The translations under genes were made by a program, and so were the position numbers. A model generated the notes under the pieces. It saw only the letters and a program-made list of their open reading frames with translations. It was not told where the DNA came from and did no database searches. Of a stretch of 64,000 nucleotides of DNA, positions 8,886 to 17,370 are shown piece after piece. This DNA comes from Jannaschia donghaensis (GTDB lineage: Bacteria > Pseudomonadota > Alphaproteobacteria > Rhodobacterales > Rhodobacteraceae), in the NCBI RefSeq assembly GCF_001403795.1, contig NZ_CXSU01000005.1, positions 273,792-337,791 on the forward strand, read 5' to 3'. The stretch's first letter is position 1; every line of letters starts with the position of its first letter.

Positions 8886-9653
8886 ATGGCCCGCCGCTCC
8901 AAACCCACCCGCCTGCCCGCGCCCTTCCTGCAACGGCTGAGCGTTCTCGACGATGTGCTGGCCAAGCAGTCAGCCTATCCATTCGACCTCCCGTGGCTCC
9001 GCCCGGCATTCGAGTTGACGTTCGATACCCCCGTAACCGTTATCGTGGGCGAGAACGGGACTGGAAAATCGACCCTGATCGAAGCGATCGCGGCGCTTGC
9101 GGGGTATTCAGAAGGCGGTGGCGCAAAGGGGTTCGGCGCGGTCGACAGTCAGGAGGCCCGTGAAAGTGGCGGTCGTGCACTGGTACCGGCCTTGCGGGCA
9201 GGATGGCTGCCGAAAGTCACAGCAGGGTGGTTCTTCCGGGCGGAGACGTTTTTCTCCGTCGCCCGTTGGATGGACAGCGTCGGTTCCGACGCCGACTACC
9301 TTAGCTGGAGCCATGGCGAGGGCTTCATGCGGCTTTTTCAGGAGCGAATGAACCGACAGGGCCTGTTCATTCTAGACGAGCCCGAAAGCGCGCTGTTCCC
9401 CCGGCGGCAACTTGAGTTTCTGCGGATGCTGGACCGGGTTCAGCGTGATGCGACTGCGCAGATCATCATGGCGACCCATTCGCCGATCCTGATGGCCGTG
9501 CCCGGCGCGCGCGTCCTTCAGGTCAGGCGGCATGGCATCGACCCGGTTGATTACCGCGAAACGCGGCACTTCAGGCTGTATCAGGATTTCACAGTGGACC
9601 CCGAGGGCTTCGTTGCCGAAGCCCTGAGGGATGAAGATCAATCGCAGTTCTGA
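8886..9653 (+). CDS. AAA/ABC-type ATPase, SMC/RecF-like
   Basis: A 255-residue single-domain ATPase. Walker A GENGTGKST is at residues 55-63, an ABC-like signature SHGEG at 143-147, Walker B LFILDEPESA at 161-170 and the H-loop MATHS ends at 200. There are no membrane segments, so it is a soluble P-loop ATPase of the predicted-ATPase group (COG3910-like, from memory), not a transporter subunit. It begins one base after the preceding stop, so it may be read from the same transcript, but no functional link is evident. It converges on the helicase gene with eight bases between. Role unknown; such proteins sometimes act in nucleic-acid or defence functions. Confidence 0.75.
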   Translation: MARRSKPTRLPAPFLQRLSVLDDVLAKQSAYPFDLPWLRPAFELTFDTPVTVIVGENGTGKSTLIEAIAALAGYSEGGGAKGFGAVDSQEARESGGRALVPALRAGWLPKVTAGWFFRAETFFSVARWMDSVGSDADYLSWSHGEGFMRLFQERMNRQGLFILDEPESALFPRRQLEFLRMLDRVQRDATAQIIMATHSPILMAVPGARVLQVRRHGIDPVDYRETRHFRLYQDFTVDPEGFVAEALRDEDQSQF

Positions 9654-9661
9654 CGGCGGTG

Positions 9662-11191
9662 TCAGCTTTCGCCGCGCCGCTCCTCGAAGCTCATCTCGAT
9701 GAAGCCGGGGACATGATCGCCAAGGCCGACGACACGCGGCCCGCGATCGTCGCCCCGCCCCCGGCCGCCGCGTGACCGGCCACCGGTTCGCGCGTCGCTT
9801 GCGTCACGATCCTGCCGGTCGTCCTTGTGGGGTGCGTTGCGCGGTGTCTGTGCACGCGGCGCATCGCCCTTGGGGGCCTCCGGCGCGGGTGCCGACACAG
9901 GGGCCTCTGCCGTTTTGTCCTCGACGGGCTTTCTGCTGCGCGACCGGGTGCGCGACGTGCTGCGCTTGGCCGTCGCTTCCTCTTCTTCCACCTCGTTGCG
10001 GGCGGGGCGGGCACCGGCGGCTCCGGGCGGGGACCATGGGTTTTCCCCGCGCGGAAGCGTGGATTTCGTCAGGCTTTCGATCGCATCCAGATACTTCTGA
10101 TCCGACGGGACCGAGAGGGTGTAGGCCGTGCCCAGCTTGCCCGCGCGCCCGGTCCGTCCGATGCGGTGGACATAGTCTTCGGCGTGGCTGGGAACGTCAT
10201 AGTTGAAGACGTGGCTCACGTTCGGAATGTCGAGGCCGCGGGCCGCCACGTCGGAGGCGACGAGGAATGTGATCGACCCGTCGCGGAACCCATCGAGGGT
10301 GCGCGTGCGGTGCGATTGTTCAAGATCGCCGTGGATCGGCTCGGCGTTGTAGCCGCTTTTCTTGAGGGATTTGGCGACGATATCGACGTCGACCTTCCGA
10401 TTGCAGAAGATGATTGCATTGCGCAGCGGATTGTCGGCCAGCGCCTTATCGCGGTCGATGATCGCCCGCAGGATATCGCGCTTGTCCTTGGCCGCCATCG
10501 CCTTCGTCTTGGGGGTGTGTTCGACCAGGACCTGCGTGATGGTCTCGGACGTGGAATTCTGACGCTCGACCTCGATCTTCTCGGGGTTGGACAGGAACTT
10601 GTTAGTGATCCGCTCGATCTCCGGGGCCATCGTGGCGCTGAAGAACAGGGTTTGACGGGTAAAGGGCGTCATCTCGAAGATGCGCTCGATATCCGGGATG
10701 AACCCCATGTCGAGCATGCGGTCCGCCTCGTCGACGACCATGATTTCCACGCCGGTCAGCAGCAGCTTGCCCCGCTCGTGGTGGTCGATCAGGCGGCCGG
10801 GCGTCGCGATCAGAACATCGACGCCCCGGTCGATCAGGCGGTCCTGTTCCTTGAACGATACGCCGCCGATCAGCAGGGCCTTCTTGAGGCGGCTGCCCTT
10901 GGCATAGGTGTCGAAATTCTCGGCCACTTGCGCAGCCAATTCGCGGGTGGGGGCTAGGACCAGACTGCGGGGCATCCGCGCCCGTGCGCGGCCCTTGCCC
11001 AGCAAGGTGATCATCGGAAGGGTAAAGGCGGCGGTCTTGCCGGTCCCGGTCTGCGCGATGCCGAGAACGTCGCGCCCCAAGAGGGCGGGCCCGATGGCCC
11101 CCTTCTGGATCGGGGTGGGGGTCGTGTAACCGGTGGCCTCGATGGCCTTGAGAACCTTGGGGTCCAAGTTCAGGTCGGAAAAACTGGTCAT
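9662..11191 (-). CDS. DEAD-box RNA helicase, RhlE-like
   Basis: A 509-residue helicase. The Q motif TTPTPIQ is near residue 23, then AQTGTGKT at 46-53, DEAD in VVDEADRML, SAT in FFSATM and motif VI HRIGRTGRAG. The last ~130 residues are low complexity, rich in Arg/Ser/Glu/Pro and ending in a Gly-Arg stretch, as in alphaproteobacterial RhlE proteins; this tail should bind RNA. Likely role is ribosome assembly or mRNA remodelling, often cold-related. The start is the ATG at 11191 (MTSFSDLNLDP), which fits the family N terminus; the open frame extends 41 codons upstream without similarity. Confidence 0.9.
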   Translation of the reverse strand: MTSFSDLNLDPKVLKAIEATGYTTPTPIQKGAIGPALLGRDVLGIAQTGTGKTAAFTLPMITLLGKGRARARMPRSLVLAPTRELAAQVAENFDTYAKGSRLKKALLIGGVSFKEQDRLIDRGVDVLIATPGRLIDHHERGKLLLTGVEIMVVDEADRMLDMGFIPDIERIFEMTPFTRQTLFFSATMAPEIERITNKFLSNPEKIEVERQNSTSETITQVLVEHTPKTKAMAAKDKRDILRAIIDRDKALADNPLRNAIIFCNRKVDVDIVAKSLKKSGYNAEPIHGDLEQSHRTRTLDGFRDGSITFLVASDVAARGLDIPNVSHVFNYDVPSHAEDYVHRIGRTGRAGKLGTAYTLSVPSDQKYLDAIESLTKSTLPRGENPWSPPGAAGARPARNEVEEEEATAKRSTSRTRSRSRKPVEDKTAEAPVSAPAPEAPKGDAPRAQTPRNAPHKDDRQDRDASDARTGGRSRGGRGRGDDRGPRVVGLGDHVPGFIEMSFEERRGES

Positions 11192-11412
11192 GTGCGTCCT
11201 GGTTGGAGCCGGGCCGGATGCCCGCTGCTCTGGGGGTGGCGGGACGCCGCATTCACCTTGCGCCCCAGTCTCTTCGTCGTGCGCGCCCGTCGGGCCGCGC
11301 CGCTGCCCTAACAAAGGCAGTGGATGCGGTCAACTTCGCCTTGTTTTCATGGAACGCAATTGGTGTGCCCGGTGTTCCTGAAAGAACGCTTTTACATCCG
11401 GAGACTACAGCG

Positions 11413-11838
11413 ATGCCCAAAAATCATGGAACGGCCCACTGGGAAGGCGGGCTCAAGGACGGCAAGGGGCGGGTCTCGATGCAATCGGGTGCCCTCACCG
11501 ACCAACCCTACGGCTTCAATACGCGGTTCGAGGATGCGCCGGGCACCAACCCCGAAGAGATGATCGCCGCCGCCCATGCCGCCTGTTTCTCGATGGCGTT
11601 GTCGATGGTGCTGGGCGAGGACGGTCTGACCGCCGGTGCGATCGACACCAAGGCGACCGTTACGCTGGACCAGGTCGACGGTGGATATGCCGTCACGAAG
11701 TCGCATCTGGACGTCCGCATCTCGGTCCCCGGTGCGGACGGTTCCGCAGTGATGAAGGCGGCGGAAACGGCAAAGGCGAATTGCCCGATTTCGAAGCTGC
11801 TGACGGCGGAGATCACTATGGACGCGACGGTGGTCTGA
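11413..11838 (+). CDS. OsmC family peroxiredoxin
   Basis: A 141-residue OsmC/Ohr-fold protein. The two redox cysteines of the family are Cys58 (AHAACFSMAL) and Cys124 (KANCPISK). It should reduce organic hydroperoxides with a dithiol partner in the cytoplasm. The ATG at 11413 is preceded by CCGGAGAC; the frame is open upstream, but the N terminus MPKNHGTAHWEG matches OsmC. It is a single gene followed by a strong hairpin terminator. OsmC versus Ohr cannot be settled by eye, though the N terminus favours OsmC. Confidence 0.88.
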   Translation: MPKNHGTAHWEGGLKDGKGRVSMQSGALTDQPYGFNTRFEDAPGTNPEEMIAAAHAACFSMALSMVLGEDGLTAGAIDTKATVTLDQVDGGYAVTKSHLDVRISVPGADGSAVMKAAETAKANCPISKLLTAEITMDATVV

Positions 11839-11855
11839 CCGACTCCGGATGAGAT

Positions 11856-11891
11856 GGGGCCGGGTGTGGATTGCGCCCGGCCCCCTTGTTT
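11856..11891 (+). terminator. intrinsic terminator after osmC-like gene
   Basis: A perfect 9-bp stem (GGGGCCGGG at 11856-11864 with CCCGGCCCC at 11876-11884) encloses an 11-base loop and is followed by C-TTGTTT. It sits between the convergent osmC-like gene and the 204-residue gene whose stop is at 11895, so it may also act on leftward transcription. Confidence 0.75.
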
Positions 11892-11894
11892 CGG

Positions 11895-12509
11895 CTAAGG
11901 GCGGGCGGCCGATGAATGCAGCCGCGGACGATAGCCCGCTGCAAGGATATCCCGAAAGACCGGATTGGTCAGCGCCGTGATTTGCCCGTCCGGCAAAAGG
12001 GTCGGATCGCCATACCCCTTGGGCCCGTAGGGCAGGGCCGTCCCGTGCCATTTAAGATAAATATCGGATCCCGTCCGAAACATGGCTCCATCTGGCAGAT
12101 CGCCGACGTAGGCAGTGCCGTGTTTCAGATTTTGCGCGCCGGGATGGGCGCGGGCGGCATGGATCGTCGCGTCGGCGGCCTGCGACCCGGGCCATGGGCC
12201 GAACGCCCGATCCCAAGCCGTGACGAATGCGCGATAGTCGGCGTGACGACACTGACCGCAAGGCCGATGCCCGGCGGCCATCGCCACCGCTTCATCCAGA
12301 AAGAACAAGGCGGTCCACTGGCGCGGCGGCATGATCGCGCGATGCCGTCCGCGAAATGCCAACTCGCAACTGACCCAGGCGCGATGTTTCCACCGGGCGG
12401 GCCCGATCGTCTGCCCGTCGTGCAATACGCCCCGATTGCCGGTCAGCGTTCCACGCGCGGGCGTGGCAAGGAAGGCCCCGTCCGGTTGCACGCGGTTTGG
12501 ATGGGTCAC
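11895..12509 (-). CDS. conserved hypothetical protein with AGHRPCGQCR motif
   Basis: A 204-residue soluble protein that I do not recognise by function. It has a short Cys-rich motif, AAGHRPCGQCRHADY, near residue 80. This resembles one half of the Ada-type metal-binding pattern (FRPCxxCRP), but the second cysteine pair of Ada is absent. A tryptophan-rich region WVSCELAFRGRH precedes it and the C terminus is proline/glycine rich. The ATG overlaps the stop of the preceding gene as ATGA. It is the third gene of a coupled prfC set. Metal binding is only a suggestion from the CxxC. Confidence 0.7.
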   Translation of the reverse strand: MTHPNRVQPDGAFLATPARGTLTGNRGVLHDGQTIGPARWKHRAWVSCELAFRGRHRAIMPPRQWTALFFLDEAVAMAAGHRPCGQCRHADYRAFVTAWDRAFGPWPGSQAADATIHAARAHPGAQNLKHGTAYVGDLPDGAMFRTGSDIYLKWHGTALPYGPKGYGDPTLLPDGQITALTNPVFRDILAAGYRPRLHSSAARP

Positions 12510-12871
12510 TCGTCTTCGGTTGCGGCGATCAGGGCCGTCAGATGGGGGTCCGATCCGGCCCGTTTTTCGATCATGCGCTGTGTGGCCGCATCGCGTTCAC
12601 CAAGGTCCGCCAGCGCGTCCGACAGGACGCTGGCCCCATCCAGCCGAGCCCCTTCGCATAGCGCGTCGAGCGCGAGTTCGGGGTCCTCGGCGATCAGCCG
12701 GTCCATGACGGCCCCGGTCCAGGCGTCCGGCGTTTCCGCATCCGCGTCCGGCGTCGACAGATAGCCGATCAGGCGGGCGGCAAAGCGGTCGAGCGGCAGA
12801 TCGCCGGGCGGCAGCGCGTCGGTTGTTTCGGGCAGGCCAAGGGCTTCGGCCACGCGGGCGCGGGGAATCAA
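12506..12871 (-). CDS. conserved hypothetical protein downstream of prfC
   Basis: A 121-residue acidic, probably all-helical soluble protein without recognised domain. The best start is a TTG at 12871, which shares TTGA with the prfC stop; it gives an N terminus IPRARVAEALGLP. The frame is open 23 codons further upstream, but that lies inside prfC. The 3' end overlaps the next gene as ATGA. Stop-start overlaps on both sides argue for translational coupling with prfC, so a role connected with translation is possible but not shown. Confidence 0.65.
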   Translation of the reverse strand: MIPRARVAEALGLPETTDALPPGDLPLDRFAARLIGYLSTPDADAETPDAWTGAVMDRLIAEDPELALDALCEGARLDGASVLSDALADLGERDAATQRMIEKRAGSDPHLTALIAATEDE

Positions 12872-14490
12872 ACCATCATCTCCTTCGTCGCACTCAACGT
12901 CACGTCCGGGTGGTCGCGTTCGATCCGGTCGATGTCCCATTGCAGGCGCGTGAGGAACACCGGGTCACCGTCGTTGTCGTGGGCGATGTGCTGGGTGTTC
13001 TTCTTGATGACGTCGTCCACAGCATCGCGCGGACCGGAGAGCCAGCGGGCCGACTGGAACTGCGAATTGTCGAACCGGACGGGCAGGCCGTACTCCAGCT
13101 CGATCCGGCTGGCCAGAACCTCGAACTGCAACGCGCCGACGACGCCGACGATGAACCCGGACCCGATGGCCGGTTTGAAGACCTTGGCCGCGCCTTCTTC
13201 GGCGAATTGCATCAGCGCCTTTTCCAGATGCTTGGCCTTCATCGGATCGCCCGCGCGCACGCCCTGCAACAGTTCGGGCGCGAAGCTGGGGATGCCGGTG
13301 AAGCGCAACGCCTCGCCTTCGGTCAGGGCGTCGCCGATGCGTAATTGCCCGTGGTTCGGAATGCCGATAATGTCACCGGCCCAAGCCTCCTCGGCCAATT
13401 CGCGGTCGGCGGCCAGGAACAGGACGGGGTTGGAGATGGCCATCGGCTTTTTGGTACGCACGTGGGTCATCTTCATGCCCCGTTCGAAATGTCCCGACGC
13501 AAGCCGCACGAAGGCCACGCGGTCGCGGTGCTTGGGGTCCATGTTGGCCTGGACCTTGAAGACGAAGCCGGTCACGGCCTTTTCGTCTGCGGACACCTGC
13601 CGGGGCTGGGCCATCTGCGGTTGCGGTTCGGGGCCGTATTCCGCGATGCCCGCCATCAGTTCCTGCACCCCGAAGCTGTTGATCGCAGATCCGAACCAGA
13701 TCGGGGTGAGCGAGCCTTCCAAAAACGCGTCGCGGTCGAAGGCGGGCATCAATTCGCGCACCATCTCGACGTCCTCGCGCAGCTTCGCCAACAGGTCGGC
13801 GGGCACGCGCTCGGCCAGTTGCGGATCGTCCAGCCCCTCGATCTTGACGCTTTCGGCCACCTTGTTGCGATCGGCTCGATCCATCAATTCCAGGCGATCA
13901 TGGAGCAGGTCGTAACAGCCGATGAAATCACGGCCTACGCCGATGGGCCAAGACGCGGGCGTCACGTCGATGGCCAGATTCTCCTGAATTTCGTCGATGA
14001 TCTCGAAGGTGTCGCGGCTTTCGCGGTCCATCTTGTTGCAGAACGTCAGGATCGGAAGGTCGCGCATCCGACAGACCTCGAACAGCTTCTGTGTCTGACT
14101 TTCAACGCCCTTCGCACCGTCGATGACCATCACCGCGGCGTCCACGGCCGTCAGCGTGCGATAGGTGTCTTCGGAGAAGTCGCTGTGGCCCGGCGTGTCC
14201 ACCAGGTTGAAGCGGAAATCGCGCGTCGTCGTGTGGAAGTCGAACGACATGGCCGAGGCGGAAACGGAAATGCCGCGATCCTGCTCCATTTTCATGAAGT
14301 CCGACCGCGTGCGCCGCGCCTCGCCCTTGGCACGCACCTGACCGGCCATTTGGATCGCCCCGCCATAGAGCAGGAATTTCTCGGTCAGGGTGGTTTTGCC
14401 CGCGTCCGGGTGGCTGATGATCGCGAAGGTCCGGCGGCGCCCGATTTCGGGCGGCAGGGCGGGGCGGTTCGTCTGGGGGGCGTCTGACAT
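12868..14490 (-). CDS. prfC: peptide chain release factor 3
   Basis: A 540-residue translational GTPase of the usual RF3 size. G1 is SHPDAGKTT near residue 26; the switch region DRGISVS, G3 DTPGHSDF and G4 NKMD follow in order, then the RF3 C-terminal domains. RF3 recycles RF1/RF2 from the ribosome after termination. The start is the ATG at 14490 (MSDAPQTNRP); an in-frame upstream ATG adds 12 residues without family support. It is the first gene of a three-gene coupled set with the two unknown proteins downstream. Confidence 0.95.
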   Translation of the reverse strand: MSDAPQTNRPALPPEIGRRRTFAIISHPDAGKTTLTEKFLLYGGAIQMAGQVRAKGEARRTRSDFMKMEQDRGISVSASAMSFDFHTTTRDFRFNLVDTPGHSDFSEDTYRTLTAVDAAVMVIDGAKGVESQTQKLFEVCRMRDLPILTFCNKMDRESRDTFEIIDEIQENLAIDVTPASWPIGVGRDFIGCYDLLHDRLELMDRADRNKVAESVKIEGLDDPQLAERVPADLLAKLREDVEMVRELMPAFDRDAFLEGSLTPIWFGSAINSFGVQELMAGIAEYGPEPQPQMAQPRQVSADEKAVTGFVFKVQANMDPKHRDRVAFVRLASGHFERGMKMTHVRTKKPMAISNPVLFLAADRELAEEAWAGDIIGIPNHGQLRIGDALTEGEALRFTGIPSFAPELLQGVRAGDPMKAKHLEKALMQFAEEGAAKVFKPAIGSGFIVGVVGALQFEVLASRIELEYGLPVRFDNSQFQSARWLSGPRDAVDDVIKKNTQHIAHDNDGDPVFLTRLQWDIDRIERDHPDVTLSATKEMMV

Positions 14491-14598
14491 GGCCGGGGAT
14501 ATAGGCGTGTGGTCGGGCCGCCGCAATCGCGCAGGGTGCGTTAACGAATTGGTTAGCTTCGGATCCTAGGATTAAGCCGGAAGACAGGGAGGATGCAT

Positions 14599-14748
14599 AT
14601 GCAGGCATACCGAAGCACGGCGGGCCTGATCGAAGGCGTTATCATCTTCCTTGCGCGTAGCCTTGTCTGGGGGCTGACGTTGTTCGTCCGAAATCGACCT
14701 GATCCACCTTTCGTGGGACACACCGCGCCGTGCCGCAATGGCGGGTAA
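14599..14748 (+). CDS. candidate small membrane protein, 49 residues
   Basis: A short open frame divergent from prfC. A strong AGGGAGG ribosome site (14586-14592) lies six bases before the ATG at 14599; an ATG at 14593 directly abuts the site and is less likely. The predicted protein has one hydrophobic segment, GVIIFLARSLVWGLTLFV, from about residue 14, flanked by charged residues, then a Pro/Gly-rich tail ending CRNGG. It ends in TAA at 14746-14748. I do not recognise it. The good ribosome site and the membrane segment are the only support; the tail may not be constrained. Confidence 0.4.
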   Translation: MQAYRSTAGLIEGVIIFLARSLVWGLTLFVRNRPDPPFVGHTAPCRNGG

Positions 14749-15143
14749 GCAATCCGCGCCCGTCCCGTCGACCCGACTGGACGAAGGTGCCGCAGCGATG
14801 CCGAAACGCGGTTCGGCTAGCCGGCCTTTTAGCGGCTTCGATCCGTTTGCCGCCCGTCTCTTAGGCCACTGAACGACTTTGGTCGGGATCAAAATAGTGA
14901 AGAGTGAAGGCAGCTACTCAAAACAATTAGGGAGAGCGGATCTGAACGCATTTACCCGCGAATGGCGCTTGTCCGGCTTGTCTCTCCGATCGCTACACAC
15001 AATAGATTGCGGATGCTGTGCGGCATTATGATCGAGGGCCCGCAGGATCTTCCTCCCGGTCATTGATGCCCGTTCGGCGAGACCGATCAGATCACAGTGG
15101 TGGGCACTGCTATCCGGGCCGGTTTCCACCAGACCGGGCGATA
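14749..15143. other. intergenic region without recognisable gene
   Basis: About 395 bases between the small ORF and the SDR gene stop. Several short open frames exist on both strands, but none has family similarity or a good start site. The composition is less GC-rich than its neighbours. The palindromic GGCTAGCC within 14800-14830 is too short-looped to be a convincing terminator. It may be a decayed gene or an insertion scar. Confidence 0.4.
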
Positions 15144-15956
15144 TCAATGGGCGGTGTCGACGACCGGGTCGATCAAGGTACGGCCCCCGTCCACCGTCAG
15201 GATCTGCCCGGTCATGAAGCCAGATGCGTCGGAGGCAAGAAATTGCACCGTTTCCGCAAGCTCCGACGGGGCCGCGATCCGGCCCATCGGGGTGGCGTCG
15301 ACGATGGCTTTGCGTAGGCCCTCCTGTTCGCCCAGCCGGGTTTGAAGATTGGCGGACATGATCGAGCCGACACCGACACCGTTTACCCGAATACGCTCCT
15401 GCGCGAGCGAAACGGCAAGACATCGCGTTGCCTGATCCAAGGCTGCGGCGCTGATGGAGTAGGCCAGCAATTCCGGCTGCGTGCGCCGCCCCGCGATAGA
15501 GCTGATGTTGACGATCGTACCGACCATATCGTCGGGACGCGCGTCTTCCGCGGCCTGTGCGATCATCCGCTTGGCGACCGCCTGGCTGAGCCGCAGGGCC
15601 GTCATCAGGTTCTGGTCCAGCAACTTGGCCACGCTGGTATCCTCGGGGTCCAGCGGATCGGTCACCATGATCTGACGGGATGCATTCACCAGAATATCGA
15701 CCCTGTCGTAGGCGTCGATCGTCGCCGACAGAAGGTTCGCGATCGTCAGCCGTTCGCGCAGATCACCCGCGAAATACCGCAGCTTGGCCCCGTCTTCCGT
15801 CTGTGCGTCGCCGACTTCGATGTGCAGCCGTTCTTCATCTCGATCGGCAAACATCACATTTGCCCCCTGTTCGACGAAGTGCCGGGCGATGGCCAGACCG
15901 ACGCCATTGGCCGCCCCCGTGACGATCGCCGTCTTGCCTTCGATCGAATTGCTCAT
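15144..15956 (-). CDS. SDR family oxidoreductase lacking the catalytic lysine
   Basis: A 270-residue short-chain dehydrogenase/reductase. The cofactor motif TGAANGVG is at residues 13-20, Asp38 after FA suggests NAD(H) preference, and Ser152/153 is in NISSIAG. The usual YxxxK is Y166-S-I-S-A170: the tyrosine is present but the lysine is alanine. The usual NNAG becomes N91-A-S-R. Length and fold otherwise look intact, including the C-terminal GFMTGQILTVDGG. The 5' end overlaps the rsmC stop as ATGA. I recall similar proteins in Rhodobacteraceae, so the loss may be a property of the group. Enzyme activity is uncertain. Confidence 0.8.
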   Translation of the reverse strand: MSNSIEGKTAIVTGAANGVGLAIARHFVEQGANVMFADRDEERLHIEVGDAQTEDGAKLRYFAGDLRERLTIANLLSATIDAYDRVDILVNASRQIMVTDPLDPEDTSVAKLLDQNLMTALRLSQAVAKRMIAQAAEDARPDDMVGTIVNISSIAGRRTQPELLAYSISAAALDQATRCLAVSLAQERIRVNGVGVGSIMSANLQTRLGEQEGLRKAIVDATPMGRIAAPSELAETVQFLASDASGFMTGQILTVDGGRTLIDPVVDTAH

Positions 15957-16933
15957 GTGCGGCCCCGCTGGCGCTTGGGTTTCTTCGCTTCGATCACCTT
16001 GAAGCCGTCTTTGTCGGTCAAAACGGCCACGGCCCCGAAAGTCGCATTCAATGTCTCTTCATACGGAAGATGCCGGTTCGCCACCATCAGCAGCCGTCCA
16101 CCGGGCGTCAACAGGCGCGCGGCAGCCGTGATGAAAGCGCGCCCCAGCGACGGATCGGCCCGGCGTGCGGTGTGGAACGGCGGGTTGGATACGACCACGT
16201 CGAACGGTCCGCCCGTCCACGTTGTCGCATCCGCCCAGTGAAATGCGGCGCGGGGGTCGACGACGTTCAGGCGGGCGCAGGTCATCGCGTCATGCTCCGC
16301 CTCGATCAGGGCGCAGGCAGTCACGCCTTCGTTCTGCAACACCACACGCGACAGGTGTCCCCATCCCGCGCCCAAGTCGCAGACACGGCCCGAAAGTCCC
16401 GTCAGATGTGACGCCAGAAGGGCCGATCCGGCATCCACGCCATCGGCCGAGAATACACCGACCCCGGTGACGAAACCATCGACCTGCTGCGGTTCGGCCG
16501 CCCATCCATCGGGGATGGGACCGGCGGGAAAGGAGAACGTCTTGCCATGCGCCTTGGCGAAGACATCGCCGATATCGAACGCCTTGCGGCAAAGCCTGAC
16601 GATCGAATCCGCGCCATCGACCTTCTGTCCATCGACGATAATGGGTGCGCCCGGCGGGACAGCCGTTATGGCCTGCGCGATCATATCAAGGGTCTGCGCT
16701 TTGGCGCGGGCGATGAACACAACGGCGGCGTCGAACCGTCCCTCCAGCCGGGGGGCGACGTCGATATCGCGCGCGGCAAGACGGTCATGATCTGGTTTGA
16801 ACCCATGCACGGCGGTGATCTGACCGGGCAGATCGCCCACATCCAGGTCAGCGGGTGGACGCAAAAGCAGGATCCGACCCTCGGGCAGGGTGACGGCATC
16901 GGCGGCAAGGGCCAAGGACAGGCGGTCGTTCAT
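15953..16933 (-). CDS. rsmC: 16S rRNA guanine-N2 methyltransferase RsmC-like
   Basis: A 326-residue class I SAM methyltransferase with two related halves, as in RsmC/RlmG. The C-terminal catalytic half carries CDLGAGWGHLS for SAM and VVVSNPPFH, the NPPF motif of amino-methylating enzymes. A basic tail KKPKRQRGR follows. RsmC methylates G1207 of 16S rRNA. It is the first gene of a coupled pair with the SDR. The exact rRNA target (RsmC or RlmG) is inferred from general resemblance. Confidence 0.8.
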   Translation of the reverse strand: MNDRLSLALAADAVTLPEGRILLLRPPADLDVGDLPGQITAVHGFKPDHDRLAARDIDVAPRLEGRFDAAVVFIARAKAQTLDMIAQAITAVPPGAPIIVDGQKVDGADSIVRLCRKAFDIGDVFAKAHGKTFSFPAGPIPDGWAAEPQQVDGFVTGVGVFSADGVDAGSALLASHLTGLSGRVCDLGAGWGHLSRVVLQNEGVTACALIEAEHDAMTCARLNVVDPRAAFHWADATTWTGGPFDVVVSNPPFHTARRADPSLGRAFITAAARLLTPGGRLLMVANRHLPYEETLNATFGAVAVLTDKDGFKVIEAKKPKRQRGRT

Positions 16934-16946
16934 GGGAGGCGAGGAC

Positions 16947-17270
16947 CTAGTCCTCTTTCTCCATCGTGCACTGCAGCGGATGCTGGTGCCGGCGCGCGAA
17001 GTCCATGACTTGCGTCACCTTGGTTTCCGCGATCTCGTGGCTGAACACGCCGACGATGGCCAGGCCTTTCTTGTGGACCGTCAGCATGATCTCGACCGCC
17101 TGACCGTGATTGATGCCGAAGAATTTCTCCAACACGATCACCACGAATTCCATCGGAGTGTAATCATCGTTGAGGAGCAGTACCTTGTAGAGCGGCGGCT
17201 TGGCGGTCTTCGGGCGCGTCTTGGTGACGACGGCGGTGTCGCCATCGCCATCGTCGGGCGTATCGCTCAT
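16947..17270 (-). CDS. clpS: ATP-dependent Clp protease adapter ClpS
   Basis: A 107-residue protein with the full ClpS core: [20 protein letters not shown], then [20 protein letters not shown] and [11 protein letters not shown]. The NDD, TPM and His residues that form the N-degron pocket are present. ClpS delivers N-end-rule substrates to ClpAP. I placed the start at the ATG at 17270 ([10 protein letters not shown]); an ATG seven codons upstream (17291) is equally open, and neither has a clear ribosome site. clpA is not adjacent. It is divergent from the HAD hydrolase gene. Confidence 0.92.
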   Translation of the reverse strand: MSDTPDDGDGDTAVVTKTRPKTAKPPLYKVLLLNDDYTPMEFVVIVLEKFFGINHGQAVEIMLTVHKKGLAIVGVFSHEIAETKVTQVMDFARRHQHPLQCTMEKED

Positions 17271-17370
17271 CGAGATCGGCAGGGGGCGCATATGGGAATC
17301 CGTGTCAGGGGGGTGACGGGTCTGGCGGCACAATATAGTCAGCCCTGTGCAAAGGAAAAGGGGCAGGCCG

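Noticed and set aside
13345..14487. 380-codon open frame on the plus strand
   Set aside because: It is antisense to prfC, with Arg/His/Gly-rich composition typical of a high-GC shadow frame and no domain pattern.
14572..14892. 106-codon open frame on the minus strand from a TTG
   Set aside because: It has no ribosome site and no recognisable pattern, and it opposes the better supported small plus-strand ORF.
14914..15423. 169-codon open frame on the minus strand
   Set aside because: Its first half is a shadow of the SDR gene and the rest extends into gene-poor sequence without similarity.
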